A stretch of DNA of 64,000 nt from Chloroflexota bacterium (lineage in GTDB: Bacteria; Chloroflexota; Anaerolineae; Aggregatilineales; Phototrophicaceae), in NCBI GenBank assembly GCA_011523515.1, contig WTGO01000027.1:1-64000 (forward strand), given 5' to 3'. The notes beneath the pieces are model-generated. The model did no database searches. It had not been told where the DNA came from and saw only the letters and a program-made list of their open reading frames with translations. Shown one piece after another: positions 44,702-54,405 of this stretch; the stretch's first letter is position 1, and each line of letters starts with the position of its first letter. The translations under genes were made by a program, and so were the position numbers.

Positions 44702-46415
44702 GCACATACTCTACATTGTATGCGGCCATCACTTCAGTATCTAAATCAATTTCCAATACAGTCATTTCATCTCGTGATAGTCCTCCCCGTAAGATTTTCT
44801 TTACCGTTTCTATGACACGGCGTGAAGCTTGACACCGAATGTCAGGTAACGGATATTTCTCGACATATTGTGTCAAATAACGCCTTCTACCTGAATACAA
44901 CTTGTTGTTAAATGACAGGTCGTGGAATTTCGTCATGAGTTCGCTGTTTGCGATACCCAGAATCAGGAATAGCCAATCGTCTTCACATCCATCAAATGTC
45001 ATCCAGTAGCAGTTCCCGTCGACGATCGCACCACTTACGTCGTACATAAAAATCGGAACTGGGCTAATGTCTGGGAAAACGATCTTGGGCTGGCTCCACG
45101 CGCTTGGATCTTGAGGCACCCAAATCTCGTACCACTCACGATTTGACTTGGAAAGGTACTCTCGACTCTGTAAGTATTCTCTGTGTATTTTGAAGTACGA
45201 CTTTGCTCGTGGATAATCCTCTAGTCGAATAACGCCTCGAACTCCTCCTTCGGCGTAATGCGGATACAGTATTTTCCTACTCGCTTGACTTTCAGACTTG
45301 GCTTTCCACTTTGCAGCATTTGAAGCTGAAATCACGGGATAAAGCAGTGACGATTCTGGTCTGCTAGTTTCGGCGAGATCGTCCCAGTCGTGGCGAATGA
45401 ACACGCGATTTGCTGTGGTCTTGACACCAACTCGGACGGTCGTTATATCAGACAGTTCATACTTTGAAGACTGATGGATATCTCGCAGCCATTCTTTTTC
45501 GTTATCAGAGACCATGATCCAGGGATCTTTACCAGACAACGGAACCTTAACTGTTCCTACCGTGACTCGAAAATTATCGCCACCAATGCGTACGATGCGG
45601 TCGTCTCTCTTGGTGATGGCGGCGCATACATTTTCGACCTCGTCAGTAAACGTCTTTTCAAGGGTCTCATAGACTTTTACGAATCTAGTAGTTTGTGCGC
45701 TACGGAATAGTGGCGCTTGGCGGCGTCTCGCTATAATTACTGCCGGTAGTACGGCGGCCTCAAAAAGTTTCGTGTCGCCTAAGTCATACAAATCCAAGAT
45801 TTCAAAGTCATTTGCAAGCAATTCTCGCACCCGTGAACCGCTCTTCGTGGCGATAAACCGATTAGAAGTTATAACTCCTAAGACTCCGTTGGTCTTTAGA
45901 CAGTGTTTCATTGCGACAAGAAACGCGTGATACAAGTCAACTCTTCCCGACAAATTGAAATCGGACGCCAATTTCTTTGCTTTCTTTGCACCCAAGACCT
46001 GAGTACGTACGTAAGGAGGATTTGCAATGATTACGTCAACGGATTCGAGCAAGGAACCGGGTATAGGGAGCGCGGACTCTAGCTCTATCCGAACACGTTC
46101 AAGAAAGTCTTCTCTGCGTAAATCTATAGCATCTACGCCAAGATTTTGGACGCGATACCTTACATTTTGAAACGCAATGCGGTCTAAATCTATACCTATC
46201 AGACTGACGAAACTCCTTGATTTCTGGGGCCAATTATCGACCAGAGCTCTCAGCAATTCACCATCACCGCATGCTGGGTCAAGCACTCTAATTTTCGAGT
46301 CTGAATCAGGGAGTGAGTAGTTTTCCAGTATTTTGGAGGCTACAAATTGTGCGAGTCTCGTCGGAGTATAATGCGAGCCCGTTTTCTTGCGTCTTGCCAA
46401 AGACTCTTTAGTCAT
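44691..46415 (-). CDS. N6-adenine DNA methyltransferase, TaqI/Eco57I class
   Basis: 574 residues. The cofactor motif VLDPACGDGELL is at 44-55 and the catalytic NPPY at 132-135 (gamma-class order). A C-terminal target-recognition region includes a TaqI-like segment with KILYPHYAEGGVRG and SNRFIATKSGSRVREL before it. It should methylate adenine in the site cut by the 43589 enzyme. It is convergent with that gene. AT-rich like its partners, unlike the following rarA. Confidence 0.88.
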   Translation of the reverse strand: MTKESLARRKKTGSHYTPTRLAQFVASKILENYSLPDSDSKIRVLDPACGDGELLRALVDNWPQKSRSFVSLIGIDLDRIAFQNVRYRVQNLGVDAIDLRREDFLERVRIELESALPIPGSLLESVDVIIANPPYVRTQVLGAKKAKKLASDFNLSGRVDLYHAFLVAMKHCLKTNGVLGVITSNRFIATKSGSRVRELLANDFEILDLYDLGDTKLFEAAVLPAVIIARRRQAPLFRSAQTTRFVKVYETLEKTFTDEVENVCAAITKRDDRIVRIGGDNFRVTVGTVKVPLSGKDPWIMVSDNEKEWLRDIHQSSKYELSDITTVRVGVKTTANRVFIRHDWDDLAETSRPESSLLYPVISASNAAKWKAKSESQASRKILYPHYAEGGVRGVIRLEDYPRAKSYFKIHREYLQSREYLSKSNREWYEIWVPQDPSAWSQPKIVFPDISPVPIFMYDVSGAIVDGNCYWMTFDGCEDDWLFLILGIANSELMTKFHDLSFNNKLYSGRRRYLTQYVEKYPLPDIRCQASRRVIETVKKILRGGLSRDEMTVLEIDLDTEVMAAYNVEYVPKD

Positions 46416-46480
46416 CTGTCTGCCAAATTAGAGTACACAAGTCCTAGTCGAATTATCACGCTGTTTGGCAGTCTCTGCAA

Positions 46481-47713
46481 CTACACAGCATCGCCGCGCA
46501 GAAAATAGCGCTTGCCCTTGATTTCCTCCGGCAGCAGGCTTTCATCGGTGTAAGCCTGATAGCCGTCGCCATAGCCCAGTTCGCGCATCAACTGCGTTGG
46601 CGCGTTGCGGATATGCAGCGGGATGGACAAGTTGCCCAAGTCCGTGACATCGGCCAGCGCGTCAAAGTAGGCTCTGCCTGCCGCGCGATTCTTGGCGGCG
46701 CTGGCCAGATAGACGACGCCGTGCGCCAGGTTGAACTGGCATTCAGGCAGGCCGATAGTCTCGACCGCGCGGAAAACATCATTGGCGACGGTCAACGCCT
46801 TGGAGTCGGCGATACCGATGTCCTCGCTGGCGAAGATGACCATGCGCCGGGCGATGAATTTGGGGTCTTCACCGCTGTCGATCATGCGCGCGCAATAGTA
46901 GAGGGCGGCGTCGACATCGCTCGCGCGCATGCTCTTGATGAAGGCGCTGATGGTATTGTAATGCTCCTCGCCGGTCTTGTCGTAACGCAGGTGTTTGGAC
47001 TGCAAGGTCTCGCGCAGTTGCTCGGAGGTGATAGTCCGCGACTGATACAGTCGGCTGGCGTTTTCCAGCAGGTTGAGCGCGGCGCGGGCATCGCCATTGG
47101 CGTAGTTGGCCAGGAAGCCGATGCCGTCCGTCTCGATATCGACTTCCAGCGCGGCGGCTCCGCGAGCGATGATCTGTTGGATCTCGGCGATAGTCAGCGG
47201 ATTCAGCGTGAAGACCTGCATGCGCGAACGCAGGGCCGAGATGACTTCAAAGCTGGGATTTTCGGTGGTCGCGCCGATGAGCGTGATGGTGCCGTCTTCG
47301 ACGTACGGCAGCAGAAAATCTTGCTGGGCTTTGTTGAAGCGGTGAATCTCATCCAGAAAGAGGATGACGGAATCGGGTGTATCAGCGGATTCCGGCTCGC
47401 CAAAGAGATCGAGTTGGCTGCGCGGGTCTTTGCCGGGCAGCTGGACCGACTCAACGATCCGGCGCAACTCGGCTTTGCCCGCCGAGACGGCCGACAAGTT
47501 GTAGAAGGGCTTCTCAGTGACCGCGGCGACCATGCGCGCCAGCGTGGTTTTGCCCACGCCGGGCGGCCCCCAGAAGATCATGCTGGGCACGGCGCGCTGC
47601 TGCAGGGCGCGCTGCAGCGGCTTGCCGACGCCGACCAGGTGAGACTGGCCGATGAAGCCCGTTAAATCGCGTGGGCGGATGCGTTCGGCCAGGGGTTGGG
47701 GCGGCTGCTGCAT
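46481..47713 (-). CDS. rarA: Replication-associated recombination protein A (RarA/MgsA), AAA+ ATPase
   Basis: 410 residues. Clamp-loader-like AAA+ ATPase that acts at stalled replication forks. The N-terminal [18 protein letters not shown], Walker A GPPGVGKT (49-56), Walker [15 protein letters not shown] (near 118-131), and sensor 1 [11 protein letters not shown] are all family-specific. The C-terminal tetramer domain ([12 protein letters not shown]... [11 protein letters not shown]) is complete. It ends with its own stop 66 bases from the restriction system. Confidence 0.95.
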   Translation of the reverse strand: MQQPPQPLAERIRPRDLTGFIGQSHLVGVGKPLQRALQQRAVPSMIFWGPPGVGKTTLARMVAAVTEKPFYNLSAVSAGKAELRRIVESVQLPGKDPRSQLDLFGEPESADTPDSVILFLDEIHRFNKAQQDFLLPYVEDGTITLIGATTENPSFEVISALRSRMQVFTLNPLTIAEIQQIIARGAAALEVDIETDGIGFLANYANGDARAALNLLENASRLYQSRTITSEQLRETLQSKHLRYDKTGEEHYNTISAFIKSMRASDVDAALYYCARMIDSGEDPKFIARRMVIFASEDIGIADSKALTVANDVFRAVETIGLPECQFNLAHGVVYLASAAKNRAAGRAYFDALADVTDLGNLSIPLHIRNAPTQLMRELGYGDGYQAYTDESLLPEEIKGKRYFLRGDAV

Positions 47714-47758
47714 GTGTCGGCTTTCCGCAATTATTGCAAACCGAGGAGCGGCATAACT

Positions 47759-48466
47759 TTACTCCTCCATCCATAATGGGTAGGCGAAGGTGGCGAAAGC
47801 ATGGCCGTCGCTGTTAAGGAAGCGCACTCTTTCGATTTCGATGGGATGATCGCGGCGAATCACCTGGGCGTAGGCAATGCGATGTGTTTCAATGCGGCTA
47901 AGGCTCCCATCCGCCAGCTCTAATTCCACATAGCCGGCTAGCCGGTAGGCTGGACCTGCGACTAGCGCGTAATGCGTCGTCTTTCCCGCCGATTGTGCCT
48001 CCCAATAAGTAATACTGGGCGGTTTGGAATCCACCATCTGGTATTCGCAAATCGGGAAGACTTCTTCTATGGCGTACCAGCCCCCAAAGATATCTCGCGC
48101 TTCAGCCACGATAGCGGCTGTGATGCAAAGCTCAACATGATTATCGCTTCTTGCACGCCACTCGAATAAAAACAGCTGAGCGTCCAAATCAGACAGAGGT
48201 TCCTGATGGTAGACTTCGGGACCTCGGAATTCTATGGAGCTCAGGGTGAAGGCATTGTGCATGAGCTTGGAGTACCGCTCCGGAAAACCGGCAATCAGCG
48301 CTTCCGGCGTATTGCTCCGTTCGCTCAGCGAGGTTGCCAAGGAGTCGGCGAACTTAATTGCGCCAATCAGAAGCAGGCCAGCTACCAAGAAGACAATTGT
48401 CCGACGCCGTCGGTTAGGTTGCGGTTTTCCCTTCGGCTTCGCTTCGCTATTCCGTCCTGAATTCAT
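47759..48466 (-). CDS. Membrane-anchored protein of unknown function
   Basis: 235 residues. A basic N-terminus (PNRRRR, near 17-22) precedes one membrane helix (TIVFLVAGLLLIGAIKFA, near 23-40), which would leave the rest outside. The outer part has four cysteine/tryptophan-rich strands (ELCITAAIVAEARDIFGGWY, FPICEYQMV, ITYWEAQSAG). No family recognised. It is 45 bases upstream of rarA on the same strand. Confidence 0.6.
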   Translation of the reverse strand: MNSGRNSEAKPKGKPQPNRRRRTIVFLVAGLLLIGAIKFADSLATSLSERSNTPEALIAGFPERYSKLMHNAFTLSSIEFRGPEVYHQEPLSDLDAQLFLFEWRARSDNHVELCITAAIVAEARDIFGGWYAIEEVFPICEYQMVDSKPPSITYWEAQSAGKTTHYALVAGPAYRLAGYVELELADGSLSRIETHRIAYAQVIRRDHPIEIERVRFLNSDGHAFATFAYPLWMEE

Positions 48467-48512
48467 TGCGGACTCCTACGCCATCTCAATCTTGCGGCGA
48501 CCTGCTTCTCCG

Positions 48513-48998
48513 TCAATATCGGATGATCTTCACAATCTGGTGCAGGTGATCGAGGTCGTGGTAGGCGCTGAGCACGAGCTGGTCATTGAGCGTGAAACCG
48601 CCGCCATCGGCAGCGCAACCGGGGCGCTCCCAGAGTTCCTCATCGTCAGGCAAGGACGACAAATACTCGTGGTAGGCAGCGCTGGCATTCAGCCACCTCT
48701 GCAGCAGCTCCACGGCGTCTTGCTCGGCGTAACCGGCTTCTTTCACCCGTTCGTCCACGCTCTTGCCGGAACCTTGCGGCGGCTCACCGCCCTCGGCCAG
48801 CGCGCGCGCCCGCGCCAGAAAGTAGCTGTCGGTATCAGCAAGATGGCCCAGGATCTCTGAGATATTCCAGCCATCGCCGCCATCGCGTTTAGCGAAGATT
48901 GCGGGATCGTCGATAGTCGAAACGAGATGCTCGATATTGAGCATATTCTTGTCCAGCGCCATGATCTGCCAGCGTCGGTACCTTGGCATAGGTGACAT
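48513..48998 (-). CDS. DinB-fold metal-dependent protein
   Basis: 161 residues, four-helix DinB-2 fold. The likely metal ligands are His in ILGHLADTD (near 49-57) and two His in SAYHDLDHLHQI (near 145-156). GGAG sits before the ATG at 48998. Enzymes of this fold include bacillithiol- and mycothiol-dependent transferases, and others of unknown use; no specific activity can be stated. Confidence 0.83.
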   Translation of the reverse strand: MSPMPRYRRWQIMALDKNMLNIEHLVSTIDDPAIFAKRDGGDGWNISEILGHLADTDSYFLARARALAEGGEPPQGSGKSVDERVKEAGYAEQDAVELLQRWLNASAAYHEYLSSLPDDEELWERPGCAADGGGFTLNDQLVLSAYHDLDHLHQIVKIIRY

Positions 48999-49062
48999 GA
49001 TTCGCTCCTTACGGTAGATGTGGCGCGAATTATATCACGACGCAGGGGCGATGGCAGACGGA

Positions 49063-49497
49063 TTATCCGCGAGCGCCATCCAGGATAGCCAGGGCTTTGC
49101 GGGCAATGGATACTGTGGGATTAGCGCTGGTGCCCGGCGCGCGCTCCATCAGCACTTCCAGAAAGAATTCGTCCACGACAAATAGCGCCACCGACCCGTA
49201 GAGGCCGCGCCCCAGCACATGCGGCTGCGGGAAATCTTCAATGGAGTTTTCTTCTTCAATGCCCTCGCGAATGTCTTTCATGCGCAGGTAATGCGCCATC
49301 GCAGCGTCCGCCGACTCAAATTGCGCGAAAGTCATCTGGAAGTTGTTCGCCATCTGGTCAATGTAAGCGACGCGGAAACCGCGCCCATTCTGGATGTTTC
49401 GCGGCGTTCCCACGCCCTCATCAAAGCGCGAGTAGTCACGCCGCCATTGCGTGGTGGTGATGATTTCGTTGGGCAAGCTGTCGAGGACGGCCTCCAA
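49063..49497 (-). CDS. Second domain of an interrupted lipoprotein (own TTG start possible)
   Basis: 144 residues in the same frame as the upstream lipoprotein gene, separated by its TGA at 49509-49507 and three codons. It repeats the lipoprotein's own fold: LEAVLDSLPNE, then GRGLYGSVALFVVDEFFLEVLMERAPGTSANP parallel to GAGLYGSFALFQIDNYFVEVLVEIF. It has no signal peptide. Either the TGA interrupts a former two-domain lipoprotein, or the TTG at 49497 is used by translational re-initiation. If made alone it would stay in the cytoplasm. Function unknown. Confidence 0.5.
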   Translation of the reverse strand: MEAVLDSLPNEIITTTQWRRDYSRFDEGVGTPRNIQNGRGFRVAYIDQMANNFQMTFAQFESADAAMAHYLRMKDIREGIEEENSIEDFPQPHVLGRGLYGSVALFVVDEFFLEVLMERAPGTSANPTVSIARKALAILDGARG

Positions 49498-49506
49498 GAT
49501 ATCTCT

Positions 49507-50184
49507 TCAACCGTCTTCTTCTTCCGGTCCGCTAGCGGCCGCTTCAAAGCCTTCGCGATTGCGTTCGAAGAATTTGAGCGTCTCGCTGGCGAGCGGTTCC
49601 AAGGGGCTGGTCGAGGTGGTGAAAATCTCGACCAATACTTCGACGAAATAATTGTCGATTTGGAAGAGCGCAAATGAACCATACAAGCCAGCGCCTAGCA
49701 GGTTCGGTTTGCGCAGGTCGTCGTCTTCGGCGAGGTTGACCAGCGACGATCGCAGCCCCTGCTTGCGTTCAAATTCAGCGATGGCGCCTTCCTCGTCCGG
49801 GAAGACGGCGAAGTTCAGGGCCATCTTGCTGCCTTGCTGGGTGTAGTAGTAGATCTCCTTGCCGACGGCGGGTTTGCGGACGCCGCGGATATTCTTTATG
49901 CCTTCGTTGCCTTCTTCGAAGTTTCGCTTCCATTCTTCTTCACCGGCCGGCAGCGGATCGGGCAGCAGTTCAATCAGCCGTTCCATGACATTCGTATTGA
50001 CCTCGTAAGGGTCAACAAAATCGGCCGGCGGGGGCGTGGGCGAGGGTGTGGGGGACGGTTCGGGCGTGGGCGTCGGCGACGGTGTGATATCCAGCGTATC
50101 GACTGGACGGCAAGCGGTGAACACCAGCGTGGCGATCAGCGCCAGGAATAGCAATCCTCTCGGCTGCACAGGCTTGCGGTTCAT
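49507..50184 (-). CDS. Lipoprotein with a Pro-rich linker, transporter-linked
   Basis: 225 residues. Lipobox LVFTAC puts the lipidated Cys at 25. A linker of alternating Pro/Thr/Ser (near 34-53) lifts the domain off the membrane. The following domain shows MALNFAVFPDEEGAIAEFE and GAGLYGSFALFQIDNYFVEVLVE and is duplicated in the frame after the TGA. The ATG overlaps the stop of the ABC ATPase gene (ATGA at 50184-50181), so it is translationally coupled to a sugar importer. It may help the binding protein or sense ligand; this is inference. Confidence 0.7.
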   Translation of the reverse strand: MNRKPVQPRGLLFLALIATLVFTACRPVDTLDITPSPTPTPEPSPTPSPTPPPADFVDPYEVNTNVMERLIELLPDPLPAGEEEWKRNFEEGNEGIKNIRGVRKPAVGKEIYYYTQQGSKMALNFAVFPDEEGAIAEFERKQGLRSSLVNLAEDDDLRKPNLLGAGLYGSFALFQIDNYFVEVLVEIFTTSTSPLEPLASETLKFFERNREGFEAAASGPEEEDG

Positions 50185-50987
50185 GCTACATCTCCATTTT
50201 CTTCATGGTAGAGACGCAAGCGCTCGGGAATCTGCCCGGTGACGATCATGTCGGCGACTTCGTTTTCGGTCACTTCGCTCTTGTAGAAGTCGCCCAGTTT
50301 ATGCCCGCGTTCAATGATGGTGAAGCGGTCGGCGACTTCGTAGACGTGGCGGATATTATGTGTGATGAAGATGACGCTCATGCCTTTTTCTTTGGCGGCG
50401 ATGGTGTAGTCCAGCACTTTCTGGGTTTCACCCACGGACAGGGCCGAAGTCGGCTCGTCGAGGATGAGCAGTTTCTTGCCGAAATAGACAGCGCGCCCTA
50501 TCGCAACCGACTGCCGCTCGCCACCGGACATATTGCCGACCGTTTCTTCGGAATCGCGGATGTGGATGCCGACATCGGCCAGGGCGCGTATGGACTCAAC
50601 GGCCATCTTTTTCTTGTCCAGGAAGCGGAAAGGACCGACCTCGTAAGTTGGCTCTTGGCCGAGCCAGAAGTTGCGGGCGATGCTCATCAGCGGGACGAGG
50701 GCGAGGTCCTGATGAACGGTCTCGATACCCAGTTCGCGGGCGTCATGCGGCGAATGGATATTGACCGCCTCGTCGTCAAAGTAGATTTGACCGCGCGTCA
50801 ACGAATGGTAACCGGTCAGCACTTTGATCAGGGTCGATTTACCGGCGCCGTTATCACCGAGCAAGCCAACAATTTCCTGGCGATCGACGTGGAAATCAAT
50901 ACCACGCAGGACCTGTACGCTGCCAAAATACTTGTGAATATCGATCATATCCACCAGAGCGTTGTCGTTTTTCTGCTTGTATTCCAT
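50181..50987 (-). CDS. CUT2 (ribose-type) ABC transporter ATP-binding protein, single-domain
   Basis: 268 residues. Walker A GDNGAGKS (44-51), Q-loop in TVHQDLALV, signature MSGGERQS (near 153-160), and Walker B LLILDEPTSAL (near 172-182). RbsA has two ATPase domains; this is the one-domain FrcA-type form, so a homodimer powers import. It lies 99 bases after the permease gene and overlaps the lipoprotein gene. The unusual extra permease domain at 51087 is its likely partner. Confidence 0.9.
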   Translation of the reverse strand: MEYKQKNDNALVDMIDIHKYFGSVQVLRGIDFHVDRQEIVGLLGDNGAGKSTLIKVLTGYHSLTRGQIYFDDEAVNIHSPHDARELGIETVHQDLALVPLMSIARNFWLGQEPTYEVGPFRFLDKKKMAVESIRALADVGIHIRDSEETVGNMSGGERQSVAIGRAVYFGKKLLILDEPTSALSVGETQKVLDYTIAAKEKGMSVIFITHNIRHVYEVADRFTIIERGHKLGDFYKSEVTENEVADMIVTGQIPERLRLYHEENGDVA

Positions 50988-51086
50988 GAGTAACGCTTTC
51001 TAACCCAATAAACTTTTCTAGCCAGCAACCCAACTGATCCGCCGCACTGCCTTGCCTCGGCTGACCGCTTTGCACCCGGCCAGCGG

Positions 51087-53201
51087 CTAATTCTGTCGCG
51101 CGCCGCGCACCAGGGTATTCAGCACGACGGCCGCGATGATGATGACGCCGATAGTGCCGGAGAAGAGCCGCGATTCAATGCCGACCAGGACCAGACCCGT
51201 CTGCAGCATGCCGAAAATCAGCGCGCCCAGCAAGGAGCCGACCACGCTGCCGTAGCCGCCAGTCAGCAAAGCGCCGCCGATCACCGTCATGGCGATGACC
51301 TCAAGCTCCCAGCCCGTGCCTTTAAGCGGATCGACGCCCGGGTTGCGCGCCGTCTCATAAATGGCGGCGATTCCGGTCAATAAGGCGACGATGACGAAAT
51401 TCTGCAGCTTGACGCGATCGACGTTGACGCCTTGCGCGCGCGCCGCGCCTTCGTTGCCGCCGGTGGCGAATATGCTGTTGCCGAAGGAGGTGCTGGTGAG
51501 CACGATGTGGAAGATCACCACAAAGATAAACCACCACACGATCGCCAGGCGGACGTTGGCGTTGCGCGGTATTTGCATGTGGAAGAAGTCGCTTTCTTCG
51601 CCGATGGCAAGCACACGACCGTTAAACAGGTCGAAATAACCGACTTCCACGATTTGACCGCCGCTGGCGCTGCCATGATACGAGAGCACAGCCGCCAGCC
51701 AGACGACGATGGCCAGCAATAGCAGCACAATCACAACAAGGATGAAGCCACGAACAATGGCGCCGCTGGTGCCGAAATCGCCATTGTCCGTACGTATGGA
51801 CCAGGCGTGCATCGCGCCGCGATAGAGAACAGGCACGACGCGATAAGCGGTGAAGGCGACAACGGCCAGGCCGAACACCCCCAATACGATGAAGACGATA
51901 TTGCTGATGCCGATCACCGGTAGCGCTTCGTGATGGTCGCTATAGCGCAGGATGCGCCCGCCGGCGATAGCGACCAGGGTAATGGCGCGAAACGCCAGCA
52001 TGGTGCCTAGCGTGACAATAAAGGAAGGTATTCGCGTTGATATCAAGAGGACGCCGTTGATCGCGCCCAGGATGAAAGCGATGAAGATGGCGAGCAAGGC
52101 GGCCGGTATCGGACCGACCACGCCGAAAACGGGCGCGCCGTGGGTCATGAAGTTCATGAACGAGAGCGCTGTGACGCCCAAGATCGAACCGACCGACAGG
52201 TCAAATTCGCCCGAGATCATCAAGTAAGTAACGCCGATGGCGATGACGCCCTTGGTGGCCACATTGCTCAGGAAGGACGCCACCGAGCTCGGCTCGAGGA
52301 ATAGATCGGTCGCCATGGTGAAGCCCATGAAGATAGCGACAAAGCCGATGATGGCGCCGGCGCTGGGCGACTTGGCCAATTCGGCGCGGATGAATTTACC
52401 GGGCGTCAGAGCTAGCGCGCGCCGCAGTTCATCCGACTGCTCTTCTACCTGACGCACGACGCGGTAGGCGAAAAATCCGGGCAAGAAAAACAGCAAGCCG
52501 GCGATCAGGCGATGATTCTCCGCATCTCTGATGGTCGTCTGGCCGGGGTAATCGGGCACGACAGCCGCGCCGGCAACCAGGAAACAGATGACGCCAACGC
52601 CCAGAACAGACAATATCGCCTGGACGAACTTACGCGGCGGCGCAACGATCCAGCGTGTGCCGGGCCGGTCGCGCAGTGGCTCCAGCGGCGGGATCAAAAA
52701 CACCAGCAGCGCCAGCAGCGCCAGCAGCGCGATGATGAACAGGCAGATGCTGATCAGCCCCTCGCCGACCGATAGCGACAGCGCCGCCAAGCCGCCCGCG
52801 TCTTGACTGATCAGCGTTCGCAAGTCGACGACCTGCCCCAGCAGCAGCGAAAACTTCAGTCCAACGGGAATGGCCACGCTGAGCAGGATGCCGCCGCCGA
52901 TCATCACGGAAGTGAACATCATCCACTGCGACCAGCGCAGGCTGGCTTGTTCGCGGATATAAAGCCCGTAGGCCGTGCGCAAACAGCAGGCGGCGTATAC
53001 CAGGCTGATCGCGGTGACTATTCGTTCGACTGTATTGATGTCACTTCGGAGAATTTGCGCCCGCTCGCCCAGCGGAATCCAGCCAAATGCCGTGCCGAAG
53101 GCGATGGCGATGCCGAGGATGCCAAAGAGAAAAGCCAAAATCGTAACGAGACTGCCGATGGTTGAAGCTTCGCGTTTGCCTTCAAGATAAGCTTGCATCA
53201 T
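51087..53201 (-). CDS. CUT2 ABC transporter permease with a large N-terminal membrane extension
   Basis: 704 residues from the ATG at 53201; a TTG at 53207 is the alternative. The C-terminal part (about 280-700) is the RbsC/XylH-type permease (TYLMISGEFDLSVGSILGV and NEGAARAQGVNVDRVK with FGNSIFATGG). The first 280 residues hold about six additional membrane segments and loops (TIGSLVTILAFLF, MMFTSVMIGGGILLSVAI, LISICLFIIALLALLALLVF, GVGVICFLVAGAAVV, LIAGLLFFLPGFF). Ordinary RbsC has about 320 residues. An inserted segment near 445-530 also widens the core. Whether the extra part is fused or grown by accretion cannot be told. Confidence 0.85.
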   Translation of the reverse strand: MMQAYLEGKREASTIGSLVTILAFLFGILGIAIAFGTAFGWIPLGERAQILRSDINTVERIVTAISLVYAACCLRTAYGLYIREQASLRWSQWMMFTSVMIGGGILLSVAIPVGLKFSLLLGQVVDLRTLISQDAGGLAALSLSVGEGLISICLFIIALLALLALLVFLIPPLEPLRDRPGTRWIVAPPRKFVQAILSVLGVGVICFLVAGAAVVPDYPGQTTIRDAENHRLIAGLLFFLPGFFAYRVVRQVEEQSDELRRALALTPGKFIRAELAKSPSAGAIIGFVAIFMGFTMATDLFLEPSSVASFLSNVATKGVIAIGVTYLMISGEFDLSVGSILGVTALSFMNFMTHGAPVFGVVGPIPAALLAIFIAFILGAINGVLLISTRIPSFIVTLGTMLAFRAITLVAIAGGRILRYSDHHEALPVIGISNIVFIVLGVFGLAVVAFTAYRVVPVLYRGAMHAWSIRTDNGDFGTSGAIVRGFILVVIVLLLLAIVVWLAAVLSYHGSASGGQIVEVGYFDLFNGRVLAIGEESDFFHMQIPRNANVRLAIVWWFIFVVIFHIVLTSTSFGNSIFATGGNEGAARAQGVNVDRVKLQNFVIVALLTGIAAIYETARNPGVDPLKGTGWELEVIAMTVIGGALLTGGYGSVVGSLLGALIFGMLQTGLVLVGIESRLFSGTIGVIIIAAVVLNTLVRGARQN

Positions 53202-53290
53202 AAGCAATTTCTCGACTTTGTCTAAATGGCAATGAGGAATAATTTAGGCGGGCGCCAAATAAGCGTTGGCCGACCCCGCTGCGCAATTCA

Positions 53291-53328
53291 ACAAATAAGA
53301 AAAGGGGTGGGGAATCACTCCCCCACCC
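53291..53328 (-). terminator. Rho-independent terminator after the binding-protein gene
   Basis: On the minus strand, GGGTGGGG pairs with CCCCACCC across a 7-8 base loop, then CTTTTCTTATTT. It lies between the binding-protein stop (53350) and the permease start (53201), so it lowers permease and ATPase expression relative to the binding protein. Confidence 0.85.
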
Positions 53329-53349
53329 ACTGTGATTGCCGCGGTCGGC

Positions 53350-54336
53350 TTAGCGATAGCCTTGAGCAGTTAGTTCGATGATGGCATCAACGTTGCCGCC
53401 GTCGATGACACCCGGACCGGTCAGAATGTCGCCACCCGGCGCCATCTGGAACTGGCTGTTCAGGTAGAGCCACATGATGGTCTCGAAACCTTGCAGGTAA
53501 GGCTGCTGGTCGATCGCCTGGATCAAGTAGCCATTCTGGATCATTTCATAGATCTCAGCGCTGGTATCGTGGGTAGTGGCGAAGATATCGCCGGCCATGA
53601 CACCGGTTTCCTGAATGTAGAGATTCAGCGAGCTGGCCGGGTTCGGGCCCAGGCTGAATACGGCGTTGGTATCGGGGTTGGCGTTGAAGTAGTCGGCGAA
53701 TGTACCAGCGGAAGCAGTGACATCGTTATTGATGGTCAGCTGATCCAGCGGGATGCCGGCTTCTTCAAATACCGAGCGGACGCCCGCGCAGCGAGCTTCC
53801 AGACCACTGTGTCCAACTTCCTGGATCGGGCAGACGCCCTTGGCGATCTCGACACCGGCCATGTCAGCTGCGTCCAGCACAGCGTTGGCGTTGGAACGCC
53901 CGCCGAGGAACTCGTTGGCGCCGATATAGAAGAGGGTCGGCAGCGCGTCCGGCGTACCGGCGTTGGGATCGGCCGTGTTAAAGACGATCACAGGAATGCC
54001 GGCTTCAGCCGCGCGGTTGACGCCATCGCGGATAACTTCCGGATTCGGAACCGTGGTGCCGATACCGTCATTGTTACGCGCCAAAGCATCGTCCCAATAG
54101 CCAGCCATATCATCAATATTGTCAACCGGGTCGGACAGCCAAGCGCAATCCGCGTTCAGCAGCGTACAGGCATCTTCCATACCTTTAATGACCACGACCC
54201 AGAAGGGGTTGCCGATACCGCCGTGGCTCACCATGCTGAAGGTCAACTGGTCTTGCGCGCCAACGCCGCCGATTCCGGCAATCATGACACCCAGCGCCAG
54301 AAGCAGCACCGGGATTAAACGAAGCAACTTTCTCAT
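53350..54336 (-). CDS. CUT2 sugar-binding periplasmic protein, LacI/RbsB-like fold
   Basis: 328 residues: signal peptide 1-27 (cleavage near GVGAQD), then a periplasmic binding protein type 1 fold. Family segments are GGIGNPFWVVVIKGMEDAC (near 39-57), NPEVIRDGVNRAAEAGIPVIVFNTADP (near 98-124) and VFSLGPNPASSLNLYIQETG. GGGAGGAA lies nine bases before the ATG. A promoter and LacI-type operator lie upstream at 54406-54478. Ligand is a pentose or a related sugar; the adjacent sugar-acid dehydratases point to a pentose or its acid (inference). Confidence 0.9.
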   Translation of the reverse strand: MRKLLRLIPVLLLALGVMIAGIGGVGAQDQLTFSMVSHGGIGNPFWVVVIKGMEDACTLLNADCAWLSDPVDNIDDMAGYWDDALARNNDGIGTTVPNPEVIRDGVNRAAEAGIPVIVFNTADPNAGTPDALPTLFYIGANEFLGGRSNANAVLDAADMAGVEIAKGVCPIQEVGHSGLEARCAGVRSVFEEAGIPLDQLTINNDVTASAGTFADYFNANPDTNAVFSLGPNPASSLNLYIQETGVMAGDIFATTHDTSAEIYEMIQNGYLIQAIDQQPYLQGFETIMWLYLNSQFQMAPGGDILTGPGVIDGGNVDAIIELTAQGYR

Positions 54337-54405
54337 TTCGAAATTCCTCCCTTAAAGCTTCGGTAAATTCGTCTCAGGCGAGATGCCTGTAAAGACCGTA
54401 TACAT

